Position numbers and translations under genes: made by a program. Source: Haematococcus lacustris (Eukaryota; Chlorophyta; Chlorophyceae; Chlamydomonadales; Haematococcaceae). Taken from it: a stretch of DNA of 64,000 bases. Location: NCBI GenBank assembly GCA_030144725.1, contig JASKMD010000021.1, positions 457,040 through 521,039 on the forward strand, in the 5' to 3' direction. Shown here in pieces: positions 12,501-23,658 of this stretch. Position 1 is the stretch's first letter, and each line of letters opens with the position of its first letter. The notes under the pieces were generated by a model. The model searched no databases. It was not told where the DNA came from and worked only from the letters and a program-made list of their open reading frames with translations.

Positions 12501-15500
12501 GGGGTCAGCAGCCCTGAGCCAGCCTTGGCCCGCAGCAGTGGTCTCCACAGACCCACCACCACCACCACCACCACCAGGCAGCAGGCCAGAGGGTGTGGTG
12601 GCAGAAGGAGTGCAGGCAGCTAAGCTGCAGGTGGAAGCCCAGGAGGGTCACCACAGTGTCTCGAGGCAACATCTTGGCTTAGCAGGTGGGTGGGGTCCCG
12701 GTCAGCCTGGCTGCCACAGTCAACAGTGCACAGCTCAGGGGATGGAGCCAGCTGGCTGAGGGGTGGTGGGCCAATGTTTGAATGTATGGGTGGGTGGGAG
12801 TAGGGTGCACACAGCTGTGTGGGTGGGCTGGGAGCTTGGCCGCCACCTGGAGGGCACCCCTGGGGTAACCACTGCCTGACTTACGCAGCAGCAGACCAGG
12901 CCAGCATTGGCCAGGTAGGCCAGCAACAAATGAAGTTCAAAAGTTCCAGCAGCACCAACTAGTGAAGCCAGCAGCAACAGGTCAGGTCAAGTTGGGGAAC
13001 CCTCGCCAGCAGAGCGATCAAGCAGCAGCTGCAGAGTAACCGTGCAGTAAAAGTGACTGGTGCAGTGTGACTGGCAGCTTGGGTACTATGAGCATCACTC
13101 GGCAACACCCGAAGCAGCGGGTGAATAGTGCAGTGCAGCTGGGTAGTGGCCACTGCCATGTGCTGCGTGCCGCTGTTGCTCAGGGCGGCTGGGCAGCGGT
13201 TGCTGGTGTATGTCTGTACTCTGGCCTGTGCTTTCTGGAGGTGCCGGTCAGCTTGGCATGATGTTGTGCGCTGATGTTGGTGCAGGGCAGCAGGGCAGGC
13301 CCAGACCCGTGTGCGCCCTGTGCCCTGTGGAGGTGCGGGGGGCCGGGGGGGCCATGAAGCGCACCAGTGACTGGCGCTGGGCCCATATGGTGGGTCAGGG
13401 GGCGGGTCAGCGGGGCGATGGCGCGATGGCGAACAGGGGCAGGGCTGGGGATGCAATGGGGCACGGGGCAGGTGGTTCAGGGTAGAGGGTACGCAGAACA
13501 GAGGCCACTTCCTCCAGGTGTGGTCTGGGAGGGGTTGCTGAGACATGTGGTGGGCAGCAGGCAGGAATCTCAGGTGGCAGCTGGAGTGGACCCCCACTCG
13601 GGCCATGGGCATCCCCATGGCCCAGGACCCCCATGGGCACCCCTCCCAGCCTGACTTACCCAGCTGGACCCTCCAGCCTGGCCTGCCTGGCCTGCCCTGT
13701 TCTCCTGGGTCCACTGCTAAATGGTGTCCAGGAGGTCTGTGCCCACGCCTTGGCCTTTTGCTTCCTACTGGCTTTGATGCCTCAATGGTAGTGGGGTTGT
13801 AGCAGCAGAGGGGGGTATTGGAGTGGTTGGTGGCGACACGCAAGGGCTGCGCCGCAGCCATTGTCTGCAGCTTCCTTACCCCTGCCACATACCCCTACTC
13901 CTTCGCCTCTGGTCCCAACAGCCTTCCTCCTGCCACAACCCCTACATGCAGCCTCCTGACCCCTGCTCCCTACCCGTTCTTTACTGTAGCCACCCGCTCC
14001 TCAGCTCTGACACCCTCACCCTGACCCTGACCCTGACACCCTGACCCTGACACCCTGCTCTTCCTCCTGCTCCTCTCCCTGTGTGCTTTCAACCTACCTG
14101 GTTGCTTTCGACCTACCTGGTTGCTTCCAACCTACCTGGTTGCAACACAATGCTGCTTACGCCTTGCGCTGACTACACGCCTGGCTGCTGTGTGCACCTG
14201 CAAGGGGTGTAAGGCATCCATACCCACCCCATCAACCTGTCACCCAACCTGGCCTGACCCCCCAGCCTGACCCACCTGCTCCACCCCTCTCAGCCTGGCC
14301 TGCCCAGCCTGCACACCCGCCCCAACCTGCCTCCTGGCCTGCTGACCCGGCCGCCCCCTCGCTGGCCTGTTGCTGTGTGCCAGGTGTGCGCCACCTGGGT
14401 GCCTGAGGCCGGCTATGACGACATCCAGCTCATGGAGCCCATTGAGGGCATTGACGCGGTGGGTGCTGTGCCCGGCAGTACCTGGCAGCAACTGGGAGCA
14501 AACAGCAGGCAGCATAAAAACAACCCCTCTCACCTTCTTCGTGTGCCATCCCATGCATACCCACACCTCAGCCCTGCGCCCACACCTCAGTTCTGTAAGG
14601 TCTCAAAACCCACACTCGACTCCACCCCTGAACTCCACCATCAGCCCTGCCCCTTCTTGGCCACCACTGACCCTTGGCCCTCATCTTGCATTCAAGCCCT
14701 GCACTCCACAAGCGAAACCCGGCCCAATCCATGACCTTTCTGTGGCCTTCACCCTCACTCTTCTCCTGCCCTGCTGCCCTCGCCCCTCCCTCCTCTCCAC
14801 AGGTGCCTCCCGCCCGCCTGGCCCTGCGCTGCTGCCTGTGCAACCAGGCCTATGGAGCGCCCATCCAGTGCTCAGGCTCGCGCAGCTGCGTAGTCTCCTT
14901 CCACCCCATGTGCGCCCGCATGGCTGGACTGCCCATGATCCTCCTGGATGACCCCCCCTCGGCCCCTGGGGCAGCAGTCCCCAGCGACCCATGCGGCCCC
15001 ATGCCTGGGCCATTGACAGATGTCGTGGGGGATCAGCAGGGGTCAGGGCTGCAGGCAGGGGGGTTACCTCCTGCCATGGCTGTAGTCGCTGGGGGAGGGG
15101 AGGGGGTGCAAGGCGGTGCGCAGGCTGTGACCCAGGCTGGGCTGGAGGAGATCCGGAGGTCAGGGGTTCAAGACCTGGTGCGGGAGCCTGGCTTAGGGAA
15201 AAACATTGCTCCAGTGCAGGCAGACGCTGGAGGAGCAGAGCCAGCCGCCTCAACAGCAGCAAGGAATGGGTGCGTTGTGTCAGGTGGTGCTGGCCAGCCT
15301 GACAACGTAGAGACTGGTGGAAGCATAGCAGCCCAGGCACTGGGGTCTGAGTTGCAAGCACCTCCAAACAAGGGACAGGGAGGCGAGGCTGGACCTATGG
15401 TGGAGGTCAAGGTTGGGTCTGGCGTTGTGGCAGGGCCTGAAGGTGCCCCTGTGGCTGCGCCAGAGGCACCTCCCCGCACCACATCCCTGAGCCGCGGCGC

Positions 15501-18500
15501 ATCTGGAGGGCGGGCAGGCAGCAGCAGCGTGTTGGGCGAGAGTGAGGGTACCTCAGTGGGAGGTGCCCGCCTGCTGTGCTTCTGTGCACGCCATGCCCAC
15601 ATCGCTGCACGCACACCACACGCTCAGGTCAGGTACGGCGGGCTGCAGCGGCGGCAGGCACAGGCCAGGGCGGAGGGCCAGGCAGGGCCTGTGGGTCAGC
15701 TGGCTGGGGCCAGGTCCAGGTCTGGTGGTTTGGGGCAGCCGGGAGCACTATCTGCAGTGGTGCCAGCAGCGGTGGCAGCAGGGCCAGTAGCAACACAGCT
15801 GACGGCCTCGGGTGGGGTAGGCCCTGCAGCTGGGGCACTTCAAAATGGCAGTGCCTGCGCCGACGTCACGCAGCAGGTTAAGCAGCAGGTCGACCCCGTG
15901 AAGCTGCAGCTGCCAAAAGTCATATCCGAGACCAAGCAACAGCAGCAGCTGGCAGCAGTGGGTGGGGCACCACAAGAGGCTGCCCCTGCCCTGCCCCACC
16001 CGCTCCACTGTCTCGCCCCTCCACCCCCTCAGCCTCAGCAGCCGGCAGCCGCCCTCCCAGCCACCACTGCCTCCCCAGGCCCTGGGCCCCCCGGCGGCAG
16101 GCCCTCAGCCGCAACCTCAGGGCCGGGGGCCGCCCGCTGCGCCTCCTACGCCTGGGTCATGGGGGGCCGAGGGGGTGGGGGGCGGGCGCCTGACTCCCTG
16201 GCCCGTGCTGCAGCCAAGCGGCGTTACGTGCGCCGCGTCGCGTACCTGGTGACCGGGGCGCTCAGGCGGCCGCGGCTGCCAGCTCCGCAGGTATGCCCCC
16301 CTCCCTGCCTTCACCTGCTAGGCCCCGCCTAGGCCCCGCTGCCTGCACCTCCTGCTGCCTGCACCTCCTGCTGCCTGCACCTCCTGCTGCCTGCCTGCTG
16401 TAGCTACGGGCCTGGCTTGGCTTGCCTTGCTTGGGGCCCTCGGGGGCGTCGCTGCTGCCTTGGGCTCCGCGGGGTGGGGCAATGCAGTTTGTCACAGGAT
16501 AGGAGCTAGCCAGGAAGGGGGAGGAGGGGAAGGAGGGGGTGGAAGAAGGGGACAGGGAGGAGAGGAAGGGAGGTGGAAGAGTGCAGAAGGGAAAGGGGAA
16601 GGGGAGGGGAGAGACAGTAGAAAGGGAGGGATGTAGATATGGGCGGAAGGGGAGGGGGAAGGGGAGGGGGTGGGGGGGAAATGGAGAAGTATCAGGCTCA
16701 CCTGCTCCCCTACGCCGTGTGCTGTGTCTCTGTCTCTGTCTCTGTCTCTGTCTCTGTCTCTGTCTCTGTCTCTGTCTCTGTCTCTGTCTCTGTCTCTGTC
16801 TCTGTCAGTGTGTCTGTGTCTGTTGCTGTGTCTGTTGCTGTGTCTGTTGCTGTTGCTGTGTCAGTGTCTGTGTCAGTGTCAGTGTCAGTGTGTCTGTGTC
16901 TGTGTGTCAGTGTCTGTCTAAGTCTAAGCCTGTGTCAGTGTCAGTGTCAGTGTCTGTGTCTGTTGCTGCAGGTCAGCTATCGGGACCCACCTACAGCAAC
17001 CCATGGGCCTTCCCTCCCACCCCCACTCAGGACCGCCTCCAGCTCCACCCCCCAGCTGCTCCCCCGTCCCCCACCAGCACCTAGCCAACCCCCCCAGTCC
17101 CTGCCAGCCCAACAGCCAAATCAGGCAACTACCGCCGCTGCCACTGCGGGCACCACTGCCCCTGGCCTGCCTAACAGCTCCGCTACCAGCTCAGCCACCG
17201 CCCTCCTGGCGGGTCCGCGACCTGAGCCCCCAGCACCCAGCCTCAGCAGCGGCAGCAGTGTGGCAGCGGGGGGGTCACACACTGCGGCAGCAGCAGCGCT
17301 GCCTGACCCCCAGACGTGCTCTGTTGAGGTCAGGGGAGGCAGCAAGGCGCAGGGCAAGCCGTGTCAGCAGCAGTTGCAGCAGCAGCAGCAGCAGCAGCAA
17401 GAACAGCAGCAGCAACACTTACTACAGCAGCAGCAGCCTCTTGACAGCCATCCAGGGCAAAGGGTTGAAGCAGAGCAAGTGCCTGCCGTTCCGTCAGCCA
17501 TCAGGCCTGTGGCCCTCACGCAGCAGGGGCAGGGTCAGGGCTCTCACCCCCCTGGCCCCCAGCTGCTCCTGCCAGCCTGCTGTGCCGCACCCTCACCCTC
17601 AGCCCAGCAGCAGGGGCCTCAGGCTCCAGGGTGCGAGTCTGAGCTCGCACCCCCCCTGCCCCTGCCCCTGGCCCCAGCTCATGTCCAGCAGCCCCTGCTG
17701 GTGCGGTGTTTCTGCTGTGGTGCGGAGGGGTCTGCAGCGCAGCAGACCTGCTGCCTGTCAGCGCGCTACGCAGCCATGCTCAGCAGCACCTCAGCGCGCA
17801 TCACCACCGGCAAGTCAGCCATCCACGGCTGGGGCGCATTCGCCAAGGTAGCGCACGCCGCGGGGGACCTGGTGGTGGAGTACGCGGGTGAGCAGGGGCA
17901 GGGAGGGGCGTGGGACGTGCGGGTGGGGGGGAGGAGCGAGGGGGCGAGGAAAGGGGAGGGGGAAGGGGGAAGGGTGGGTGTCAAGGCAGATGCTGGGGTG
18001 CAGTGGGGTAATGGGCAGCGGCAGCAGGGAGTGCTGGCCCTGCCCACTGGCTACATCAGCACTGACACTCTGCAGCATGTGAGCCACCTTACTCTTGGCT
18101 GCTAGGGAGCCCGCTGCTGTGGCTGTCGAAGCCCAGCAGCCCCTGGGTGTGTTGCCAGAGCGGCTGCTAGGCGTCCTTGTTGCCAGATTGTGGTTGTTAT
18201 GGTCATGTTATGCTATTGTTAGGTTATGGTTGCAGTGTTACCAAAGACGGCTGGACTGTATTTTACCGAACGATCATACGGAAAATACAGACCGTACAGA
18301 CCGTATTTGGTAACACTGTATGGTTGTTAGGGTGGGGTGCTGACGCCCAGCAGCCCCTGTGTGTTTGGCGCCTGCAGGTGAGCTGATCCGCCCAGTGGTG
18401 GCTGATGTGAGGGAGCGCCTCACCTATGACGACCTGGTGGGGGCAGGCACCTACATATTCAGGTGCGGGGCAGCAGCAGGTCGGCTGGGCCATGGTGCTG

Positions 18501-19703
18501 CCTCCACCACTGCTGTTCCTGCTTCCCTCTACTTCACCTCTTCTCCTCCTCCTCCTCCTCCTCCTCCTCCTCCCCCTTCTTCCTCCCCTTGAGCCCCTTC
18601 CCTCTCCTCAGCTCTTCTCACCCTATCCCTCACACCTCACCACCTTGCAGCCCTGTGTCACACCCTTCACCACCTGCTGTGTTGCACCCACATAGTAAGT
18701 AAGGAGCGGTCGCCGCTCGACTAATGAGAAACCTAATCTCATTAGATTAGTCCCGCCCGACTTACCACGACCTAATGAGACGACCTAATGAGACGCGGAA
18801 ACTAATGAGATCTAATGAGAAACTAATGAGATCTCATGAGAAAAACCGCTCCCTAATAGTATGTGGCAGCTGCACTCCCCGGCACCCTTCAGCCACATGA
18901 CCTCCCTACAGCCCAACAGCAGCTACCAGAGGCCCCCATCAGCCCCCTCCCCACACACCCCAATACCCAGGGCTCGCTGCTGCCTCCCCAGCCTTCACCC
19001 TCAGGCCCACCTCTGGCACCTGGGTTGCCCCCTCCCCCTGACTCTCCCCCTCCCCTCCCCCCAGCCCTAACCCTCAGCCCCACCTGTACCCTACCCGCTC
19101 ACCCTGCCACCCTGGTTACACCCACCCTAGTCACACTCACCCTGGTCACACACACCCTGGCTGCCCTCACTATGCAGGCTGAACGACGAGTGGTGCGTGG
19201 ACGCCACCTCACGCGGCAACATTGCCCACCTGTTGAACCACAGCTGCAGCCCCTGCTGCGTCAGTCGCACCGTGCGCCTCACACACCCCCTCACTGGGGC
19301 AGTGGACGACCACGTCATCATCTTTGCAACGGTGGGGCGCAACGCAGCAGGGGCCGGCTGGTGCTGTTGCTAAGGAAGCTATCTTTAAACATCCTGACTT
19401 GCCCCTCACACCTGCCACCTCACATATCCACCCCCATTTTAACCCTACACTGCGCACACTTGGCTGCTCATTGTGCCAGACCGCCAACCTAACCGCCCAC
19501 CCACCCACCCGCCCACCCACCCACCTGCCCACCCACCCGCTTACCCATCCACTGCCTGCTGACCTCCTTCGCTCCGCCCCCTGCACCCGCAGAGGGACAT
19601 AGAGGCGGGCGAGGAGCTGACCTACGACTACCGGTTCTCAGGGGAGGAGCAGCTGGTGTGCAACTGTGGCGCTCAGAACTGCCGAGGCAGGGTCAACGCC
19701 TGA
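576..19703 (+). CDS. Trithorax/ATX-type histone H3K4 methyltransferase (5' partial, 20 exons in window)
   Basis: Writes H3 lysine-4 methylation in chromatin (family knowledge). Inferred exons: 576-694, 728-862, 2120-2513, 3340-3469, 4361-4411, 5060-5240, 5733-7183, 7505-7732, 8041-8135, 8427-8531, 10915-11046, 11371-11476, 11998-12685, 13286-13389, 14384-14458, 14803-16290, 16972-17887, 18378-18462, 19178-19331, 19593-19703. All phases match and give 2,248 residues before TGA; the first exon begins mid-codon, so the start lies upstream. Domains by window residue: Tudor-like (~216-275), PWWP (~545-650, VVWACYTG...PPWPALL), FYRN (~896-960, [12 protein letters not shown]), FYRC (~963-1042), PHD (~1068-1115, CDVC...HCDACG), extended PHD (~1280-1375, with its final CARH pushed to ~1590 by a low-complexity insertion), SET (~2092-2215, NHSC at 19,235-19,246) and post-SET (CNCGAQNC). 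Linkers are Pro/Gln/Ala-rich. The order matches plant ATX1/ATX2 plus an N-terminal Tudor-like module. One SET oddity: NHSCSPCC where NHSCxPNC is usual. The first two exons are the least certain. Confidence 0.88.
1002..1507. repeat. 34-bp minisatellite
   Basis: About 15 units of TATGGGGCAGATGTAAGGGA + GGAGGGCGGAGGAG in an intron; nearly homogeneous, with only GAG/TTT point variants. Confidence 0.93.
3205..3325. repeat. 12-bp CTGCCCACCTGC minisatellite
   Basis: Direct tandem units at the 3' end of the intron before the Tudor-like exon (3,340), merging into its polypyrimidine tract. Confidence 0.8.
4431..4555. repeat. CAG/CAA trinucleotide run
   Basis: Would encode poly-Gln if the 4,361 exon were not spliced at 4,412. 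The phase-0 donor there and the next exon at 5,060 favour an intron. Confidence 0.8.
5256..5606. repeat. CTG run, (GGT)n and (CCCA)n in one intron
   Basis: CTG/CTC at 5,256-5,358, GGT at 5,408-5,435, CCCA/CCAT tetranucleotides at 5,458-5,598. All lie in the intron 5,241-5,732. Confidence 0.9.
7327..7455. repeat. CAC/CAT/CAA trinucleotide run
   Basis: (CAC)n then CATCAA-type hexamers in the intron 7,184-7,504. Confidence 0.85.
7836..7978. repeat. 19-bp G-rich minisatellite
   Basis: GGGAGAGGAGGGTAAAGGA units with GGCAAGGT variants, in the intron before the FYRN exon. Confidence 0.85.
9022..9722 (-). pseudogene. Decayed pogo/Tc5-like (CENP-B-type HTH) transposase remnant
   Basis: Inside the FYRN-FYRC intron of the methyltransferase gene. 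The minus strand encodes a psq-type HTH ([20 protein letters not shown]), then after a frame change a Tc5/CENP-B-type HTH ([19 protein letters not shown] ... [10 protein letters not shown] ... [11 protein letters not shown]). A basic C-terminal tail ([15 protein letters not shown]) ends at TAA 9,024-9,022. The DDE catalytic core is absent between the DNA-binding part and the tail, so this is an internally deleted, frame-broken copy. No clear terminal repeats were found. Confidence 0.6.
10591..10735 (+). repeat. Intronic duplicate of a downstream coding segment
   Basis: Nearly identical to 12,499-12,640, which lies in the PHD exon, differing mainly in the number of CCA units. The intronic copy is not needed for the gene model. 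Confidence 0.85.
16720..16970. repeat. (TCTGTC)n and derived CTGTGT repeats
   Basis: Hexanucleotide array that forms the pyrimidine-rich end of the intron before the exon at 16,972. Confidence 0.9.
18233..18318. mobile_element. 86-bp hAT-type MITE
   Basis: An imperfect ~36-bp inverted repeat starting CAGTGTTACCAAA and ending in its complement, with a ~10-base loop. It is flanked by perfect 8-bp direct repeats TATGGTTG at 18,225-18,232 and 18,319-18,326. An 8-bp duplication with CAGTG termini is typical of hAT elements (family knowledge). Sits in an intron between SET exons. Confidence 0.72.
18688..18866. mobile_element. MITE-like element with ~22-bp imperfect terminal inverted repeats
   Basis: The left end CCACATAGTAAGTAAGGAGC and the complement of the right end (CCACATACTATTAGGGAGC) agree at most positions. 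The interior is AT-richer and built from CTAATGAGA units in both orientations. The duplication boundary is unclear (TAGTA or TA). In the next intron of the same gene. Confidence 0.5.
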
Positions 19704-20016
19704 CCCTCACAGCCACTGCCGGTGGCGCCGCACTGCTGCAGCGGATAAGCGCAGGCTCCCTTGGTCAGCCGCACGGGTTGAATAAGGCTTTAAGCAGTAG
19801 GGAAGCAGTGCAGGGGAAAGGGGGAGGGGTAGTTGCAGGGTTAGGGGCACCCTAGAGTCCGCCCAGGCAGCCAGGGATACCCTCCCAGCGCATTTGGGCG
19901 GGAGGCTGGATAGATGTTGCCGTTGAGCACGTACCGCGTTGTATCACGGCCTCTACATCGTCACACAGTGACAACGAGGATAATGTAAATACGGCGAGGA
20001 AGGTGTCAGTGTCGCG
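19704..20016. other. Spacer between methyltransferase stop and FKBP start
   Basis: Holds a TGTAA possible poly(A) signal at 19,984-19,988 for the upstream gene. The FKBP promoter must lie here; no TATA box seen. Confidence 0.4.
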
Positions 20017-22866
20017 ATGCTGGGCTGTAACCTAACGCCATCCTGCTCTCGATGCTGCTTACCTGCAACAGCTCGACCCCAGCGTCGTAGACATTCATCA
20101 CCGATTCTAGCTTTGTATACCTTGCGCGATGGTGCCAACCCAGCACCTCCAGACACACTTGCAGCCAGTAGACGTGCGTTGACTCTCGGCGCCTGCGTCT
20201 GTTTCTGGAACCATGCATTGCCTGTGCAAGCCGCTGGTCAAGCGTCAGGCGACTGGACGTCACCCGGCTTGGCGGTGCCCGAGAACGAATCCCTACCGAG
20301 GTTTAGCAAGACTACGAGCGGCATCAAGGCAAGTCACCCGGCCATGTCACCAGCACCAAGCCAGGTCAAGACATGAGCTCAGCCCCCAGGCTGACTTTCC
20401 AGGGGCTTGCACTCATTAGGAACAGGCTGTGCAGTCATAGGTGCACACGTGCCCTTTGCCAGATGCAACCTGCATGGCTGGTCGAGGCTGGCTGTGGCGG
20501 GCTGTGGGAGCATATGCAAAATGAGCCTGGTCAGCCGCCGCATTCAATGGAGCAACGATGTTGCTCTGCATGTTCATCTCAAGGATTGCACTGTGCTGCC
20601 GCAGCTACCATTCAATGGCAGCGTCCAGAGCAAGGTTTGCTAGCCCAGTGGTGCTGTAGCTGACCACAAGGCCAGGCCCACAGCTGCTTGGCAGATGATT
20701 GGCGGCGTCACTGGGTGTGCACGCTGCCCATTGTGGCTAACTCACAGCTGGGGTGACCTGCTGGCCGCAACATCACCTTACTATAACCCCCAAGGACCCA
20801 AAATGGCCGGTAGTGTTGGGACCCGCCCAGCTCCTAACATCGCTACCCCTTGAAACGCCTTTTGTATGCCCTCCACATCCTAAACCTGAAGCGCCATCCC
20901 CGTTAGCAGGCATTAGCTCCAGAGGCCTGCTGTTGCCTGACAAGTGCTTGCGTCAACAATAGTAGCCTCACTGCAGCCCTAGGCCCTGGCGCCACCCGCC
21001 TGCAGATCCAGGAGCTGGCTCAGGGCCAAGGGCCCAGCCCTGCACCCGGCGACACCGTCCTGATCGACTACGTGTTGCGCAGGTGCGCCTGGCCAGTGCA
21101 GTTGCCAGTTCCCATAGTCGTATTCATCGTTATTCCATAGTCGTAGTCATGGTCGTAATCATGGCTATCTCAAGGTGACCTGTTGCACATCTGTGTTGAT
21201 GATGCAGGTTGCTGCTGCTGATGTTTTGCACTATCTCAGACATTAGGCGTGAGCCTGTTTGGCTTGTGCATTGCAACGGAGCTTGGCTTGGCTGACACTG
21301 AGCCTGGCCGAGAACCTGGAACCGAGGTGCCCTGTGGCTGTCTGCTTAGCTCATATCCGGCGTCATCCAGCTTATACACACCCGGCGTCATCCAGCGTCA
21401 TCCGGCGTCATCCAGCTCATACCCGGCGTGTCCATTCGCCACCTTTCGCAGTTACGCCGTTCTCCCGCACTCCGTATCCCACCGCCTCACTGCGGGCCAA
21501 AGCGCTGGTGCGCAGGCCCAACGGATACTTCATCTACTCCACCGTGGAGGGCGTCAGTTTCCAGCCGCGCGACATCCCGGTGGGCCCCGTGGCCTTCCGG
21601 GTGGGCGTTGACCCGTCATGGATCCAAGGTTTGCAGGAGGTGGTGGCCGGCATGCGGCAAGGCGGCAAGATTAGGTGTGTGACGCTGATGTGTCCCAGCC
21701 CCCTGCGTCTCAGTTGCTTCCTATGCATATGCATATGCCGATGCTGGGATTGCGTCGGTGTCATGCGTCGTGTCGCGTCCTTTCGCGTCGGTGTGGTGCG
21801 TCTTCGGCTCGGCTGCTCAAAATATACTGGTCGCTGGTGCGGCAGCGATAGAGTGTGTCTCAGCATCACCCCATACAGCTCAGGAGCAGAGGTGCGTGAA
21901 AGGGGATGGGTAGCTAGGGATGCCACCATTAGGGTGGGTCTAACACTGACATCAAGGATTGGGGCGCTAAGGGCCGTGGGAGTATGGCGTGCCGTCAGTG
22001 CCGCCACTGCTGCTAGCATTCCTGTTGCGGCTCCTCTTGCTGGCGTGGCTGCTGACCCAGCTGATCTTCATCTCCCATCTCATACCCTGCGCCGCTCTGT
22101 TTCTGTGTGCAACTGCAGTCAGCCCTTGTTACCAGCATTCGCTGCTGGGCTTACGTCAGCTTGTATTTGCTTCAAGCTAGCCCTGCCCACCACCGTTCCC
22201 TTTGCACCTCTCCTTACCACATGCCTGGCCCTGGCTGCATGGCTGCTCAGTTACCCCTTCAACTCCCATTGCCAACCACCATTTGTTTCACACTTTCCGC
22301 ACACTGCACCTGGGTGCTGCTGCCAGGGCGCTAATCCCGGCAACCCTGGGCTATCAAGACTGTCAGTCAGATCAGCCTCAAGTAAGTCCATGCTTGGGTA
22401 TCATGGCAATGCATATGCACCCAATTGTTGTTTTTGTACATGTTTGCTGCCTGCTCGTTAAACATGCCTGTGCAGCCTGTGCTTAGTGCTTGCTTTGTGA
22501 GAACGAAGTATAGCTTCTTCCAGACCTCTCCCCAACCTATTCCTCAACCTCTATAAAACCATGATGGCTCGACAAGGCCGCTCAGCCCTCAACCATGCAA
22601 CCTCAGCCCCACCACCAAATTCCAGCGCCTGCATGCGTCAGCGTGGCCTCACATTGTCCATCTGACCGCAACCAATACTTTCGCGCTGTTAGTGTGTTGC
22701 CAAGTGGCCAGGAAACTGCACACCAGCATGCACTGAGCATCCAGCCCTACGCATGCCCCCCTGTGCGCAGCCCCCAACCTTCGCCACCAAGCGCCAGCTA
22801 CTGAACCACTGCAAGGAGCCGCTGCTCTTTGAGGTGGCACTGCTCAGAGTGACCCCCGCCAAGTAG
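20017..22866 (+). CDS. Thylakoid-lumen FKBP-type peptidyl-prolyl isomerase
   Basis: FK506-binding-fold protein predicted to act in the thylakoid lumen. Exons 20017-20328, 21006-21082, 21516-21674, 22327-22381 and 22771-22866 join in phase to 232 residues, starting at ATG 20017 and ending at TAG. Residues ~1-55 are Ser/Arg/Ala-rich like a plastid transit peptide. They are followed by a twin Arg, a hydrophobic stretch and VQA, as in a Tat lumen signal. The FKBP domain runs from FSKTTSGIK through GDTVLIDYVLR, GYFIYSTVEG, IQGLQEVVAGM and ALIPATLGYQ to LLFEVALLRV. At the position of the FKBP12 pocket Trp there is Leu (IQGLQ), as in many lumenal FKBPs with little isomerase activity (family knowledge). 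Intron 1 uses a GC donor (GCAAGT at 20,329). The wording resembles plant FKBP20-2/FKBP16-type proteins, but the subfamily is uncertain. Confidence 0.87.
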
Positions 22867-23402
22867 CCAAATAGCTCCGGGCATGCTTGGGGTCATGTTC
22901 ATTAAGGCCACCTCCATGTTTACTACTCCATGAAAATGAGCTGTGAAAACTTGAAGCTGCTTGGAAGAGTCACAGAAGTCTCATAGCATCGCACCGAGCG
23001 GCGCAGTGACTCGGCAGAAGCGGAAGGGCACGCTGTCCCCAAACCCCATGCAACCATGTCAGAACTGTTATGCAAGTCGCAGGATACACACACTAGTCCA
23101 TGTCACACATTCCGCATAGTCACGCTCATGGTTGTGACAACGCCAAGCAAAACCAGCGCCCATGCCATGTGCCTGGGAACATAGCTCCACAGACAAAACA
23201 CCACTTTGAGTGAGGGGACCTAGTCCTGACTATGCGGGTTGATGAGGGAGGTGCTGGACATGGCAGTGGACTAAACCCTACCCGACCATTCATCAGGAGC
23301 AGGCGCACAGGTGCCAGCTGCACTGGCCTTGGCTCAAGACACATCCTTGCCACCCATGCCAGCAGCTTCACCATCAGCTGCTTAGCACCTGACTGACAGC
23401 CC
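22867..23402. other. FKBP 3' flank
   Basis: No gene seen; no TGTAA before the element begins. Confidence 0.4.
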
Positions 23403-23658
23403 CCTTGTCCCTCACTAGGGCCTCCATTTGAGCCGGATCAGAAGTACCTACTAGCATACACTATCAGCCACTAGCAGCCACTAACTAGATCCGGCTCAAA
23501 CAGTGTTATTGGGCTGTGTGGAGTAAACCCAGTGCACATGGCACATGAGCCGCCTACCACCTACATTACTGCCTGACCCGAGGGCTATGATGTAGAGTTG
23601 GCATGACAAAACATGCACTAATTGTAAGCTGATGACAGCTCAAGATAGGGGGCACACA
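23403..23658 (-). ncRNA. Candidate guide (omega/fRNA-like) tail of element copy 1
   Basis: Non-coding 256 bases between the nuclease stop codon and the element end, strongly conserved with 31,616-31,871. It contains a perfect 13-bp inverted repeat (TTTGAGCCGGATC at 23,427-23,439 and its complement at 23,488-23,500) around a loop of CTAGCAGCCA-like repeats. In TnpB/Fanzor systems the guide RNA is encoded at this position (family knowledge); function here is inference. Confidence 0.3.
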
